This document shows positions 8,567 through 16,997 of a stretch of DNA of 64,000 bases, one piece after another. Each line of letters starts with the position of its first letter. Positions within the stretch are counted from its first letter, which is position 1. The notes under the pieces are model-generated. The model made no database searches and was not told the origin of the DNA. It saw only the letters and a program-made list of their open reading frames with translations. The stretch covers positions 80,404-144,403 of the forward strand of contig NZ_VCNG01000013.1 in assembly GCF_006227205.1 (NCBI RefSeq), in the 5' to 3' direction. The position numbers were made by a program, and so were the translations under genes. This stretch comes from Pseudomonas sp. ICMP22404 (GTDB lineage: Bacteria; Pseudomonadota; Gammaproteobacteria; Pseudomonadales; Pseudomonadaceae).

Positions 8567-9508
8567 ATGCAACTGCATGGCGTGCAGTCCACGGCACTGC
8601 GCTACTTTCTTGAAGTGGCGCGATGCGGATCCATCAGCGAAGCCTCAATGCGGCTGAATGTTGCGGCGTCAGCGGTAAGCCGACAGATCTCCAAGCTTGA
8701 ACTGGCCCTGGACGCCAGCCTGTTCGAACGTCGTGCCCGAGGCATGGTGCTCAGCGAAGCGGGGGTGCGATTGGCGGCCTATGCACGCAAGTCGCAACTT
8801 GAGGCCGAGCAGGTGGTGCTGGAAATTACCGAGCTGCACGGCTTGCAACGAGGACACGTGCATGTCGCCTGCTCGGAAGGTTTTGCACTGGAATACATGC
8901 CCAGGAGCATCAGCGCGTTCAGGCGTGAGTATCAGGGCATTCATTTCACGCTGGAGGTCTGCGCGCCTGCCGAGGCGACCGAGAAGGTTCGCTCCGGGGA
9001 AGCCGACCTGGCGATGACCTTCAGCCTGTCGCCGCAAAAGGAAGTCAAAGTCGAGCATTTCCTCAGCGGGGCCATTTTTGCCGTGGTCTCCAATTCACAT
9101 CCCCTGGCCGGACGCGAAGCGGTCAGCCTCGCCGAGCTGCAACCCTGGCCCATAGCGTTACCAAAGGCCGATACCACGATACGGCAACTGTTCGACATCT
9201 GTTGCGGTGTACAGGGGTTGTTATTCGACCCGGTCCTGACCACTAACTACGTTGCCGCGCTCTATAGCTTCGTCCGCGAAGAAGGCGTGATCAGCCTGGC
9301 CAGCGAGATGACCTTGCAGAAACAAGTAGCGGACAAACAGTTGCGATGCTTGCCGATCCTTGATGAGGGCATGCAGGCACGGCGTATTGAACTGCAGAGC
9401 ATGGCTGGGCGGAATTTGCCTACGGCGGTTTCTGCGTTTAGGGATTTTTTGATTGGTGAGTTGGGGAGGGGGGTGGGGGGGGGGGGGGAAAAAGGCGAGG
9501 CTACTTGA
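8567..9508 (+). CDS. LysR-family transcriptional regulator with a poly-G 3' end (313 aa)
   Basis: An LTTR with an N-terminal winged helix-turn-helix (residues 5-60, GSISEASMRLNVAASAVSRQ) and a substrate-binding effector domain. It is divergent from the peptide transporter operon, which it probably controls. The ATG at 8567 is chosen because it lines up with usual LTTR N-termini. The 3' end is unusual: a run of 14 G (9475-9488) encodes a glycine stretch just before the stop, so any slip in that run changes the last few residues and the stop position. The conserved effector domain is complete before the tract. Confidence 0.88.
   Translation: MQLHGVQSTALRYFLEVARCGSISEASMRLNVAASAVSRQISKLELALDASLFERRARGMVLSEAGVRLAAYARKSQLEAEQVVLEITELHGLQRGHVHVACSEGFALEYMPRSISAFRREYQGIHFTLEVCAPAEATEKVRSGEADLAMTFSLSPQKEVKVEHFLSGAIFAVVSNSHPLAGREAVSLAELQPWPIALPKADTTIRQLFDICCGVQGLLFDPVLTTNYVAALYSFVREEGVISLASEMTLQKQVADKQLRCLPILDEGMQARRIELQSMAGRNLPTAVSAFRDFLIGELGRGVGGGGEKGEAT
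9475..9488 (+). repeat. 14-G homopolymer tract inside the LysR gene
   Basis: Fourteen consecutive G followed by five A, close to the stop codon of the LysR gene. Tracts of this length are prone to slippage in replication and also to sequencing or assembly error. A one-base change would replace the C-terminal residues of the regulator. Confidence 0.9.
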
Positions 9509-9553
9509 GGGGGCTGCGTTGAGGGTGTTACTAGCGTTCAAATCGGATTCTAT

Positions 9554-9571
9554 GAGCCGGGGTAATTTGAA
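9554..9571 (+). other. Candidate distal attachment site (degenerate copy of ssrA 3' end)
   Basis: The 18 bases match the ssrA 3' region at 29896-29913 at 16 of 18 positions and in the same orientation. It lies 45 bases after the LysR stop and just before the IS remnant, where an island end is expected. The match is short and has two mismatches, so it could be chance. Confidence 0.45.
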
Positions 9572-9626
9572 ATAAGGCGGTATCTAGTTGTTTTGGCTGG
9601 TAAACAAATGTTTGGTCAACTTGCTT

Positions 9627-9634
9627 GGAATACC
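9627..9634 (+). repeat. GGAATACC motif, possible integrase arm site (left end)
   Basis: The octamer GGAATACC, here within TTGGAATACCAGTTGGAA, also occurs two times directly and once inverted between the integrase gene and ssrA. Its presence 56 bases inside the candidate left att fits arm-type binding sites of a P4-type integrase. This is an inference from position and repetition only. Confidence 0.4.
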
Positions 9635-9691
9635 AGTTGGAACGCTGTGTGGACTGGATTCCGATGGACGGTGCTTTTTCAGCTCCGCCCC

Positions 9692-9955
9692 CTAAAACGA
9701 ATCGGAGCCGAATCTATCAAGCAGATGGTCGCGCTGTTGATTGTTGCCCTTGGGCTCGCAGGTCAGGGGCTCATAGGCTCCGTACGAGAAGAGGTGTCGC
9801 AAAAACCGCATGGAACAAGCCAGCGATACCCTAGCTGCATAGCTTTTCGCGAGCTCGTCCAAGCGTGTCACGATCCGGCGGTTCTCCTTCTCCCAGCCAA
9901 ACATGCGCTTGATGATGTTGCGCTGTCGATACTTGGGCCAGATCAAACAGTCTGG
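9692..9955 (-). pseudogene. IS5-family transposase, C-terminal remnant
   Basis: The minus strand encodes WPKYRQRNIIKRMFGWEKEN followed by RRIVTRLDELAKSYAARVSL and ACSMRFLRHLFSYGA. This matches the usual C-terminus of IS5-type DDE transposases (RNxIERMFGxLKxxRRIxTRxDK), including the catalytic-region glutamate in WEKEN. An in-frame stop at about 9956-9958 cuts off everything upstream, so the DDE domain start and the left end of the element are missing. No inverted repeats are seen. It marks past insertion at the island edge. Confidence 0.8.
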
Positions 9956-9963
9956 CTATGCTG

Positions 9964-10437
9964 TTACTGCCGCCAGTAGTAGCCCGAACACTCATGCTGA
10001 AGTGCGTCAGGAAAGTCCCAATTCCTGACCAGAAAGCGCTCAGAACCTTCCATTGCGCAGTCGATATGCACGCGGTTCAGAGCTGGTTTGTGAGCAGCGA
10101 CTAAGATCGACTCTACGAAACGGATTTCTTGTGGCATGAGTTTCTGGTTGCAGTCTGGGGTGCCAAGTGCGACGGACAGGTTGGCGTGGTACCAAAATCG
10201 CCCTTTTAGGTGTTCACCTAGCCGATCTCGAAAGGACCGGCCACTCTCCGTCTCCTTCGTTTCGCCGATGTACAGAAGCACGTCAGGGCCGTAAACGGGA
10301 TGGCGCCCATAGACGCAATAGAACCCGTTTCCATCCATATCGCCGTTCCCAGGAGGGATGTACGTCTGCTTTTGGGCGTCATATTGGAGCTTGGTCCGTT
10401 CGGTCCAGTAAATATCGACAATGGTTAACTCGGTCAT
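9964..10437 (-). CDS. GIY-YIG nuclease-like protein (157 aa)
   Basis: The protein shows the elements of a GIY-YIG endonuclease fold: GFYCVYG (residues 38-44, the GIY strand), LLYIGET (54-60, the YIG strand), FRDRLGEHL (69-77, conserved arginine and histidine), a metal-binding glutamate in QEIRFVES (103-110), and KPALN with the closing asparagine at about 121. Length equals little more than the nuclease domain with a short N-terminal extension. ATG 10437 is chosen; an upstream start would add 40 residues without domain support. It stands alone, facing the IS remnant, at the edge of a defence island. A restriction-like or homing role is possible; target unknown. Confidence 0.65.
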   Translation of the reverse strand: MTELTIVDIYWTERTKLQYDAQKQTYIPPGNGDMDGNGFYCVYGRHPVYGPDVLLYIGETKETESGRSFRDRLGEHLKGRFWYHANLSVALGTPDCNQKLMPQEIRFVESILVAAHKPALNRVHIDCAMEGSERFLVRNWDFPDALQHECSGYYWRQ

Positions 10438-10666
10438 GAGACTATCTCGGTAGATTGCAGCTGCATCGGGATCTCGCTTGCAAGGGGCGCGGGTTTTCCA
10501 ATCTGGATCAGGCCGACATGTGAGAGGATCTAACAGAGCAACTCCCCCGGGGTACAATCGCCGCTGACGCGGATGCGCCTCCAGATCGACGGATTGAGTT
10601 GCATCTGCTCCAGTTAGATGTGCAGGGTGTAGAGAATCGGCGGCGTGACCACGTATTTACCTTTGC

Positions 10667-11542
10667 TCAGTGGTACAGCCAAGGCTGCAGCTCATCCAGG
10701 TTGGCGACGACAATCTGCTGCGCTGTCGCCTTGGCATGCACTTTGGTTGGGTCGATCTGATAGCGCTGCAGCACGTATTGCACTAGTGAGCCACGGGTTT
10801 CGATTGGCAGTCGGCCATCCCGCATGCCGTAGTCGGCCTCGATGATGGCGCGTTGTTCCGGTTTCAGACGCGAGTCGGGTTCGATGATCACCTGCAGCAA
10901 GGTGGTCCAGCCCGGATCACTCTCGCGGCCGTGGTCTGTAGGATCATCCATCAGATCCGGTATGCCGCGGAATCGGCTCAGAACGAAGTCGCGATAATCC
11001 CGATTCTTCTCGCAATAGGCCCGCACGTGCCAGCGCATTCCGGTGTAAACCAAGGTGTGCGGGGCGATCAGGCGAGTTTCGCCACCGGGGCTGGTGAAGG
11101 ACACATACTCGCACTCCAGGCGCAGACCATCCCGGCAGGCTTTTAGCAGCGGACGCAGCACTTCCGGCCGTACCGAGCGATCCGGCACTGCTAATACCTC
11201 TGTGTGTGCATAAGCAAGTGCCAGACCCTCGATGTGTGGGGCGCGCTCATGGTTCTGGTTGAGAAGGTGCAGATAGGCACTGGCGCTGTCGTCGATGAAC
11301 AGCGGTTGGAAGCGGCGGCTTGGGACGTATCCCTTCAAATGCTTGTCATATTCGAGGTTCTTCGGCGCATGTTCGTTGATGTAGGTGTTGATATCCTTCG
11401 ACGCTTGTTGACGGCTGATGCCGAAGCTCTGCATCAGGTGATTGGTGGTCAGGCGGCCTTCCCACCAGACCACTGTCTCGATCAGACGATAGCGCAGTGC
11501 TAGATCCCAACGTATGGACTCGATCGACTGCTTGCGTTTCAT
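10667..11542 (-). CDS. WYL-domain transcriptional repressor, BrxR/CapW-like (291 aa)
   Basis: It has an N-terminal winged helix-turn-helix (about residues 15-75, LTTNHLMQSFGISRQQASKD), a central WYL domain (about 125-205, with RLIAPHTLVYTGMRWHVRAY) and a C-terminal WCX-like extension. This architecture matches the BrxR/CapW regulators that sit beside BREX, CBASS and other defence operons. The ATG at 11542 follows a strong GGAGGG site. It is divergent from the Wadjet-like operon, and a perfect 18-bp palindrome lies 24 bases upstream of its start. Likely role: autoregulated repressor that releases the defence operon when its WYL domain senses a ligand. Ligand unknown. Confidence 0.85.
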   Translation of the reverse strand: MKRKQSIESIRWDLALRYRLIETVVWWEGRLTTNHLMQSFGISRQQASKDINTYINEHAPKNLEYDKHLKGYVPSRRFQPLFIDDSASAYLHLLNQNHERAPHIEGLALAYAHTEVLAVPDRSVRPEVLRPLLKACRDGLRLECEYVSFTSPGGETRLIAPHTLVYTGMRWHVRAYCEKNRDYRDFVLSRFRGIPDLMDDPTDHGRESDPGWTTLLQVIIEPDSRLKPEQRAIIEADYGMRDGRLPIETRGSLVQYVLQRYQIDPTKVHAKATAQQIVVANLDELQPWLYH

Positions 11543-11565
11543 GGTCCCTCCATCTGTTCGAAAAC

Positions 11566-11583
11566 TTTACCTGTACAGGTAAA
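11566..11583. promoter_or_regulatory. Perfect 18-bp palindrome, likely WYL-repressor operator
   Basis: TTTACCTGTACAGGTAAA is a perfect inverted repeat between the WYL gene and the divergent Wadjet-like operon. Dimeric BrxR/CapW-type repressors bind palindromes in just this position. Binding here would block the repressor's own promoter and could affect the operon 213 bases away. Confidence 0.75.
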
Positions 11584-11795
11584 CACTCTAGATGAGTCGC
11601 TAAAGATTACATATCGTGATTGCCGAACTCAATCAAAGGCTTGCATAGTGCGGAGTGGCCGCTTGATCGCAGCAGTACGGGCGCTTGATCAGAATGGAGC
11701 GGGAGGCCTAGCGGATGCATCCTCACGAAGGAGGGCGTTTTTCATTGAGCCCGGCCGTAATTTCTTGAATGTTTACAGCTCTACAAGGAAGTCCA

Positions 11796-12593
11796 ATGTC
11801 ATCTGTCATTTATCGCTACCTTGACAAGATTCAATCTAGGCAGCCCATCAATTTTGATGCACTGATTGCCAAGCTTTTGGCTGCTGGCGTGGCACGTGCA
11901 GATATCAGTCGAATATTTTTTTCCAAGAAGCTTAAAAAAAATAGTTATCACGTCGAAGTGCTTCTTTCGGCTGCATTCGATGAGCTCTTGATGAGGTTCA
12001 GGCCTTCTGATGTTGGGGGGCGAGTCGGTGCTGCTATAGACGGCAACAGTCATCGAATTGGTGTCTCCGAGTCGCTACTGATGTTTCGCTCTTTTCAGCA
12101 CCGGCATCCGGCTGTTGCGGTGACTGAGGCTGGGTCTTGGGTGCTGCCGCGCGTGTTGGGCAAGGTGGGAGTTATTGTCGAGAATCTGGAGAACTTCCTT
12201 CGAGTCGATGAAACGCTGCCATTCATTGCTGAAATTTTGGCTGTTACTGCTAGTGATATTGAGTTGATTTCCGGTTCGGGCAACCAGGTGACTAACAGGC
12301 TGAATGCAAAAATGTTAGGTCAGTTCGATAGGCTGTATTGCTTGTTTGATGTGGACATTGGGGGGCTACGGATGTTCGCTTCCTTGACCACCTTGCTGCA
12401 CGACAAGCCCCCCGTATTCCTTGTGCCGCCTGACGTGAGAGAGCGCCTGGCTCAGTCAAAGTACGCGTTGACTGATCAGCAACGCCAAGAGGTAATTAAA
12501 TATCAGGGGTTATCACCTGAAACAGATCAATTGATCCAGTTTATGCGTGAGACTAGCAAAGTACTTGAGCAAGAAACCTACTTGGGTCAGTAG
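11796..12593 (+). CDS. TOPRIM-domain protein, compact JetD/MksG-like (265 aa)
   Basis: The C-terminal half carries TOPRIM-like signatures: the glutamate in GVIVENLENFLRV (E129) and the acidic pair in CLFDVDIGGLRMF (D185, D187). These match the topoisomerase VI-like nuclease subunit JetD of Wadjet and MksG. The N-terminal part (1-110) is helical and shorter than the usual JetD arm; typical JetD is near 400 aa. ATG 11796 follows AAGGAA. It is the first gene of a four-gene operon, ending 16 bases before the SMC ATPase start. Likely job: cutting plasmid or phage DNA that the SMC motor has recognised. Family placement rests on the two motifs and on the neighbours. Confidence 0.7.
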   Translation: MSSVIYRYLDKIQSRQPINFDALIAKLLAAGVARADISRIFFSKKLKKNSYHVEVLLSAAFDELLMRFRPSDVGGRVGAAIDGNSHRIGVSESLLMFRSFQHRHPAVAVTEAGSWVLPRVLGKVGVIVENLENFLRVDETLPFIAEILAVTASDIELISGSGNQVTNRLNAKMLGQFDRLYCLFDVDIGGLRMFASLTTLLHDKPPVFLVPPDVRERLAQSKYALTDQQRQEVIKYQGLSPETDQLIQFMRETSKVLEQETYLGQ

Positions 12594-12609
12594 TATTTGG
12601 GGAGCGGCC

Positions 12610-15567
12610 ATGAGCATTGAATCTATGTTTCACGAAACCTTTAAAATGAAGCAGATCGTTTTGATAAATAGCGGGGCATACTGCTATACGAAGGTTCGTA
12701 TCGACCAACACACAGCCTTGCTCGGCGATAATAATAAGGGTAAGACTTCAATGCTCAATGCATTGAAGTTCTTTCTTTTGCCCGAAGAAAACCTCCACGA
12801 TTGTGAGAGGAAGTTTGGATTCAAAAGCACAAAAGGCTATTACGGTCGAGATGCGACTTTTGGATTTTATTTTCCCGAGCGAAACTCCTTCATGGTTCTT
12901 GAAGCGGAAAACCCGCATGGTCCGTTTTGTATCATCCTTAACGTGGGAACCAAGCAATACAGCTATGAGCGTACCGCTGTGCCAGTGCAATATTCAGAAA
13001 TCGAGCACCTGTTCTGGAATCATGAATCTAGCCTCAATGGAGGGATGGGCGCACCAATTGAAGAGTTGTCGAGATCACAGATTGAACTGCCCCTGAAAAG
13101 GCTAGGCGCTGTTGTGATCAAGGATGTAGCTAATATCAAGGAGCGAATTTACAAGCACCAGCCGACACGCCCTGATGCCGGACGCTTTTGTCTGCTGCCG
13201 CTCAAGAGTGGGGGGCAGCAGGCTCGCGAGATTGATGCCTGGAAGCGCCTGATCCACCTGGCCTTTGACATTGCAGCCAAAGACAAACGTACTCTGCCGG
13301 ACACCATCGCCACGATTATTGAAGGCAGAAAGGATCGTACTGAGGCTGAGCTGAACGTCAACCTCATCGAAATTCTGTCGCGCTATGAAACCCTGAGCTC
13401 GGTAAAAAATCGGCTCCAGATGATTCGTAACGGACAGCCGTACTGGGACCGTTTCAATCAAGGCTTCGCAGATTTTTATGCTCAAAGTTCGGATCTGATG
13501 AACTTATTGTGTGACGTTGAGCAGAGCATCAACGAGCAGGGCTCTGCCTACCTCGACGTTCGCATGCAGTGCTCTGCGAACTACAGTGCGGTCAAAGAAG
13601 GTGCTGACCATCAGCGTGAGCAGGCGATTAGCAAAAATACCCAGCTCAAGGAGCTAAAAGGCGCAATCGGCGAGATTAGGAAGAACTACGACCGGATCAA
13701 GAAGGATTCCATCGACCTCTCAACGGCAATGCATGGCTACGCGTCTATGACCCCGGAAGAGATTGCTGCGGCACTGGCGGCGCAGGTCGAGGAGGATCGA
13801 GCCGACATTAAGGCTCTGAAGGACGATGGCGAGTTTCGCCGTGAGTTCGAGCAGTTAACGCGCGAGATCAACAAAGGCAGCCAGAAGGTCAAAGACCTTG
13901 AAATCCTTATTGAAGGTGCGAGGCCATCACTCCTGGATCTGGATCAGATCCCCAGCCGCACAGCGGACATCCTCTATTCGCTGAACCAGGAGGTCTTCAC
14001 CGGCGAGTGCCCGCCATTGCTCGAGGGCAATATTGAGACGATCAGTGATTTCACCGCGCTGTTTAATGAGCTGGATGGCTCGCTCACATTTCTGAGCAGT
14101 CCGACTCCAGTCCCGGTTAAACACTACGATGCTGGAAAGCTGCTACAGAGCCGTAAGGACGAATTGGCATCTGTTGGAAAGCGCCTTACCCAGCAAAAGC
14201 GCCGCGCCAATGATCTTGCCAATAAGACGAAAATGTCAGTCGAGCAGATCGAAGCTACTATTGCTGCTAAGCAGGCTCAAATCGAGAAGGATGAACGCAA
14301 CATTGCTCTTCTGAAACGCCATGAGTTCATTGAACAGGAGTTCGTGCGGCTTGGGCAGGAGCACGGCGAGGCCACCGAGCAGTACGCAATTCTTGAGGCT
14401 CGTTGTCTTGAGCTCAACCAGCAGCTCGACGAGGCCAACCGTCTGGTTGATCAGGCCAGGACGGCATTAGAGGCCGCCAAGGAGCGTGAACAATCCATGC
14501 TCCGCTGGGGTAGGACAGTCAACGACATCCTGCATTCCCGTCTGGAGTACTTGAATACCGGTTACCAGCGTGCAGAGCGGCAGGAGATCGTGGTCACTCA
14601 GGATTTGATGGATACCATCGAAAGTCGCAGCCAAGCCACCACCCGTAGTTTTAACCAGATCAAGTTGCTGGTATCCGATCTGTTGGATGTGGTGGCTCTT
14701 GACGATGATGCCGAGCATGCCCATCGCAGCGCCATCAGCCTAGAAACGCTAACCAATTTGCATGAGAAGTACCGGGTTCTTTACGGTCGTCTCGATATGG
14801 AGGAGAGCAACCATTTCAACCAAGTGGTTCAGCATAACGACGACACGATGATCCAGATTCAGTCGATCAGGCACGCGCGCACCCTGATCAGCACCTTTAT
14901 CAAGGAGATCGAGAATCACCTGTCGTCAATCAAAGTATCCAACCTCACGGCTGTGGCTATCGACTGCAAGCTCCATCCCCAGTTTGATGAGTTGCTGAAG
15001 ACCGTAGATTCGGTGAATCTGACCGGTGGTGAGCTACCACCACAAGTCCTCTACGACCGTCTGGGGAGTTTCTGCACTCAGTTCGTCGAGTCCGATCAAC
15101 GTCGCGATGCCACCCTAAACATGGCTCGCCTGATTGTCAGCGTCGATTACCGCGTCAAGCTTCACGGCAGTGACGAGTTCACTGTAGAAGCGCAATCAAC
15201 CGGCACTTCAGTGATGATTAACTGCCGCCTGCTGGCTTTCCTGCTCAAAGAGTTGCTGCAAGCCGACACCAAGGTCAGCTTGCCGCTGTTCATCGATGAG
15301 CTATCCAATCTTGATGATAAGAATCTGCGCTCTGCCCGCGACATCGCCGACGCGGATGGCTTCTGTGTGTTCGGGGCCACGCCTGGCCTGACCTCCGGTA
15401 TCAGCAAAGTGCTGGGCAACTACATGAATCTCGACTACTTCAACGCAACTGACCAGTCCTACAGCCCGAACCGGACGATTCTTTATACCGGAGTAAGTGA
15501 GTCATTGATCGCCCTGGAGTGCCTTGAGGCTGTCGAGCCGGATCTTGCTGCCGAAATGGAAGAGTAG
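12610..15567 (+). CDS. SMC-like ATPase, JetC/MksB/MukB-type (985 aa)
   Basis: An N-terminal P-loop GDNNKGKT (residues 39-46) and a C-terminal Walker B LPLFIDELSNLD (about 890-900) flank a long region rich in Q, E, K and R that should form the coiled-coil arm, with a hinge-like middle. This is the layout of MukB/MksB/JetC condensin ATPases, although 985 aa is on the short side. ATG 12610 follows GGGGAGC. It follows the TOPRIM gene and precedes kleisin- and MukE-like genes. It probably extrudes DNA loops and identifies small circular or foreign DNA. Confidence 0.82.
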   Translation: MSIESMFHETFKMKQIVLINSGAYCYTKVRIDQHTALLGDNNKGKTSMLNALKFFLLPEENLHDCERKFGFKSTKGYYGRDATFGFYFPERNSFMVLEAENPHGPFCIILNVGTKQYSYERTAVPVQYSEIEHLFWNHESSLNGGMGAPIEELSRSQIELPLKRLGAVVIKDVANIKERIYKHQPTRPDAGRFCLLPLKSGGQQAREIDAWKRLIHLAFDIAAKDKRTLPDTIATIIEGRKDRTEAELNVNLIEILSRYETLSSVKNRLQMIRNGQPYWDRFNQGFADFYAQSSDLMNLLCDVEQSINEQGSAYLDVRMQCSANYSAVKEGADHQREQAISKNTQLKELKGAIGEIRKNYDRIKKDSIDLSTAMHGYASMTPEEIAAALAAQVEEDRADIKALKDDGEFRREFEQLTREINKGSQKVKDLEILIEGARPSLLDLDQIPSRTADILYSLNQEVFTGECPPLLEGNIETISDFTALFNELDGSLTFLSSPTPVPVKHYDAGKLLQSRKDELASVGKRLTQQKRRANDLANKTKMSVEQIEATIAAKQAQIEKDERNIALLKRHEFIEQEFVRLGQEHGEATEQYAILEARCLELNQQLDEANRLVDQARTALEAAKEREQSMLRWGRTVNDILHSRLEYLNTGYQRAERQEIVVTQDLMDTIESRSQATTRSFNQIKLLVSDLLDVVALDDDAEHAHRSAISLETLTNLHEKYRVLYGRLDMEESNHFNQVVQHNDDTMIQIQSIRHARTLISTFIKEIENHLSSIKVSNLTAVAIDCKLHPQFDELLKTVDSVNLTGGELPPQVLYDRLGSFCTQFVESDQRRDATLNMARLIVSVDYRVKLHGSDEFTVEAQSTGTSVMINCRLLAFLLKELLQADTKVSLPLFIDELSNLDDKNLRSARDIADADGFCVFGATPGLTSGISKVLGNYMNLDYFNATDQSYSPNRTILYTGVSESLIALECLEAVEPDLAAEMEE

Positions 15568-15575
15568 AGGATCTG

Positions 15576-16997
15576 ATGGTCGTCAAAACAGACGTTGCAC
15601 TGATCAACATGATCCAGAACAAGGCGGTTTTCCTTGATCTGATTGACCACATGGATAAAGTTGGTGAAGGCGAGGAAGTACGCATTGTTATGTACCAGCA
15701 GAAGTTACGCGCCCTGCTGGACTCTGTAGTACCGTTACCTAATACGCGGGTTTTACGTGAGGTGACGGCCGAGCGGCGCAAACTAGAAAGTGCTCTTTGT
15801 GTTGAAAACCTTGAGCGTGTTGGGCTAGTCATTCAGGTAGACAGCGCTCGTGGCGTGATGGTTTTTGCCCCCTTCGTGATCGAGATGTTCCGTCACTTCG
15901 ACGGAGCGCGTCTGCGTCATTTGAACAGTGCTGATTATGAGTTGATCCGGGCCTCGTTCAATCGACTATACGAAGTGTTTGTCACTCTGCCCTCCCTGAG
16001 CAATGAAGATATCGGTTTTCAGGAGCAGGTGAGCGTGCTGCGCAAGGAGATACGCGCTGCAACCGCCAAGATGAAGGAGTGTGTGGATGCGCTACAGGGC
16101 CGGCTCCAGCGACTCGGTGAGATCGTCGATCGGATGCGCTATGACGTAATTGATGAGGTGGCTAAGGCTCAGGAAGCCTTGGGGGAGATCAACAACATCT
16201 ATCTACGCAATATCCTGCCTGCTTTGCAGTTTCTGGGGGAGCACACTGACCTGAAGGGGACTAAGCCTGCTCTTACAGCACTGACCTGCATCGGCGATCA
16301 ACTGGCTCACTATGGTCACGACAAGCTGGCCAGCTCGGTTTATTACTCCGTCGAGTCGATTCGCTCATACCGGCATGACATTTCGATCATCAGCGGTTCG
16401 TTGATGCGCTATGTCCAGCAGAGTGAGGCGCACCGTCGTGCCTATGACAAGATCGAACAGGCTTGGAATCGTCTCTATGGCAGCGTGCGTGAGCTGCATG
16501 ATGGGAGTTTGAAGGACAATATTTTGCCCAGCACGCACCCTGTCTTCGCCCATCTGAACACCTACTCCGGGCTGAAAATGCGAGTGTTCGAAGCAAAAGT
16601 TGAGTGGCCAGACGCTAATCAGCGCTTGGCGCTGGCAGAGCATCTGCGCGCAACGCTGCCCAACATCAAGATCAGCACCGGGAAGATTCACCAGCTCAGC
16701 GGGCAGGCCAACGAGTCGGGCGAGCTCAAGCGTCGGCGCGATGCTCGCTTGTTGGCCATCGGTAATCTGGTCGAGGAGTGGGAGCCACGGCTTACCGATG
16801 ACGCCCATGTCGCCATGCATGAACACCTGAAAGGCCGACTTAAAGGGTACGAGTTGACTGATCTTTTAATGTCGGTGGGCTGGCTGCGCAAGCGAGAAGG
16901 AATTCGCCTCATCCCGCACTACCATATCGGTAACCTCGCAACTGACTGCGAGAGCCTGAGGTACTACAAGCTACAAGTGGAGACTGAACATGTTTGA
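15576..16997 (+). CDS. Kleisin-like subunit, JetA/MksF-type (473 aa)
   Basis: The N-terminal 130 residues look like a winged-helix region (QQKLRALLDSVVPLPNTRVL onward), followed by a long helical middle containing MKECVDALQGRLQRLGEIVD and a C-terminal domain. Size and position directly after the SMC ATPase, and the following MukE-sized gene, fit the kleisin MukF/MksF/JetA. It starts 9 bases after the ATPase stop with GAGG upstream, and its end overlaps the next gene by 8 bases. It would bridge the ATPase heads. Sequence similarity to kleisins is weak by eye, so the call rests on architecture and operon. Confidence 0.68.
   Translation: MVVKTDVALINMIQNKAVFLDLIDHMDKVGEGEEVRIVMYQQKLRALLDSVVPLPNTRVLREVTAERRKLESALCVENLERVGLVIQVDSARGVMVFAPFVIEMFRHFDGARLRHLNSADYELIRASFNRLYEVFVTLPSLSNEDIGFQEQVSVLRKEIRAATAKMKECVDALQGRLQRLGEIVDRMRYDVIDEVAKAQEALGEINNIYLRNILPALQFLGEHTDLKGTKPALTALTCIGDQLAHYGHDKLASSVYYSVESIRSYRHDISIISGSLMRYVQQSEAHRRAYDKIEQAWNRLYGSVRELHDGSLKDNILPSTHPVFAHLNTYSGLKMRVFEAKVEWPDANQRLALAEHLRATLPNIKISTGKIHQLSGQANESGELKRRRDARLLAIGNLVEEWEPRLTDDAHVAMHEHLKGRLKGYELTDLLMSVGWLRKREGIRLIPHYHIGNLATDCESLRYYKLQVETEHV

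Noticed and set aside
9593-9979. 128-aa plus-strand frame at the island edge
   Set aside because: It lies opposite the transposase remnant, which has clear IS5-type sequence on the minus strand.
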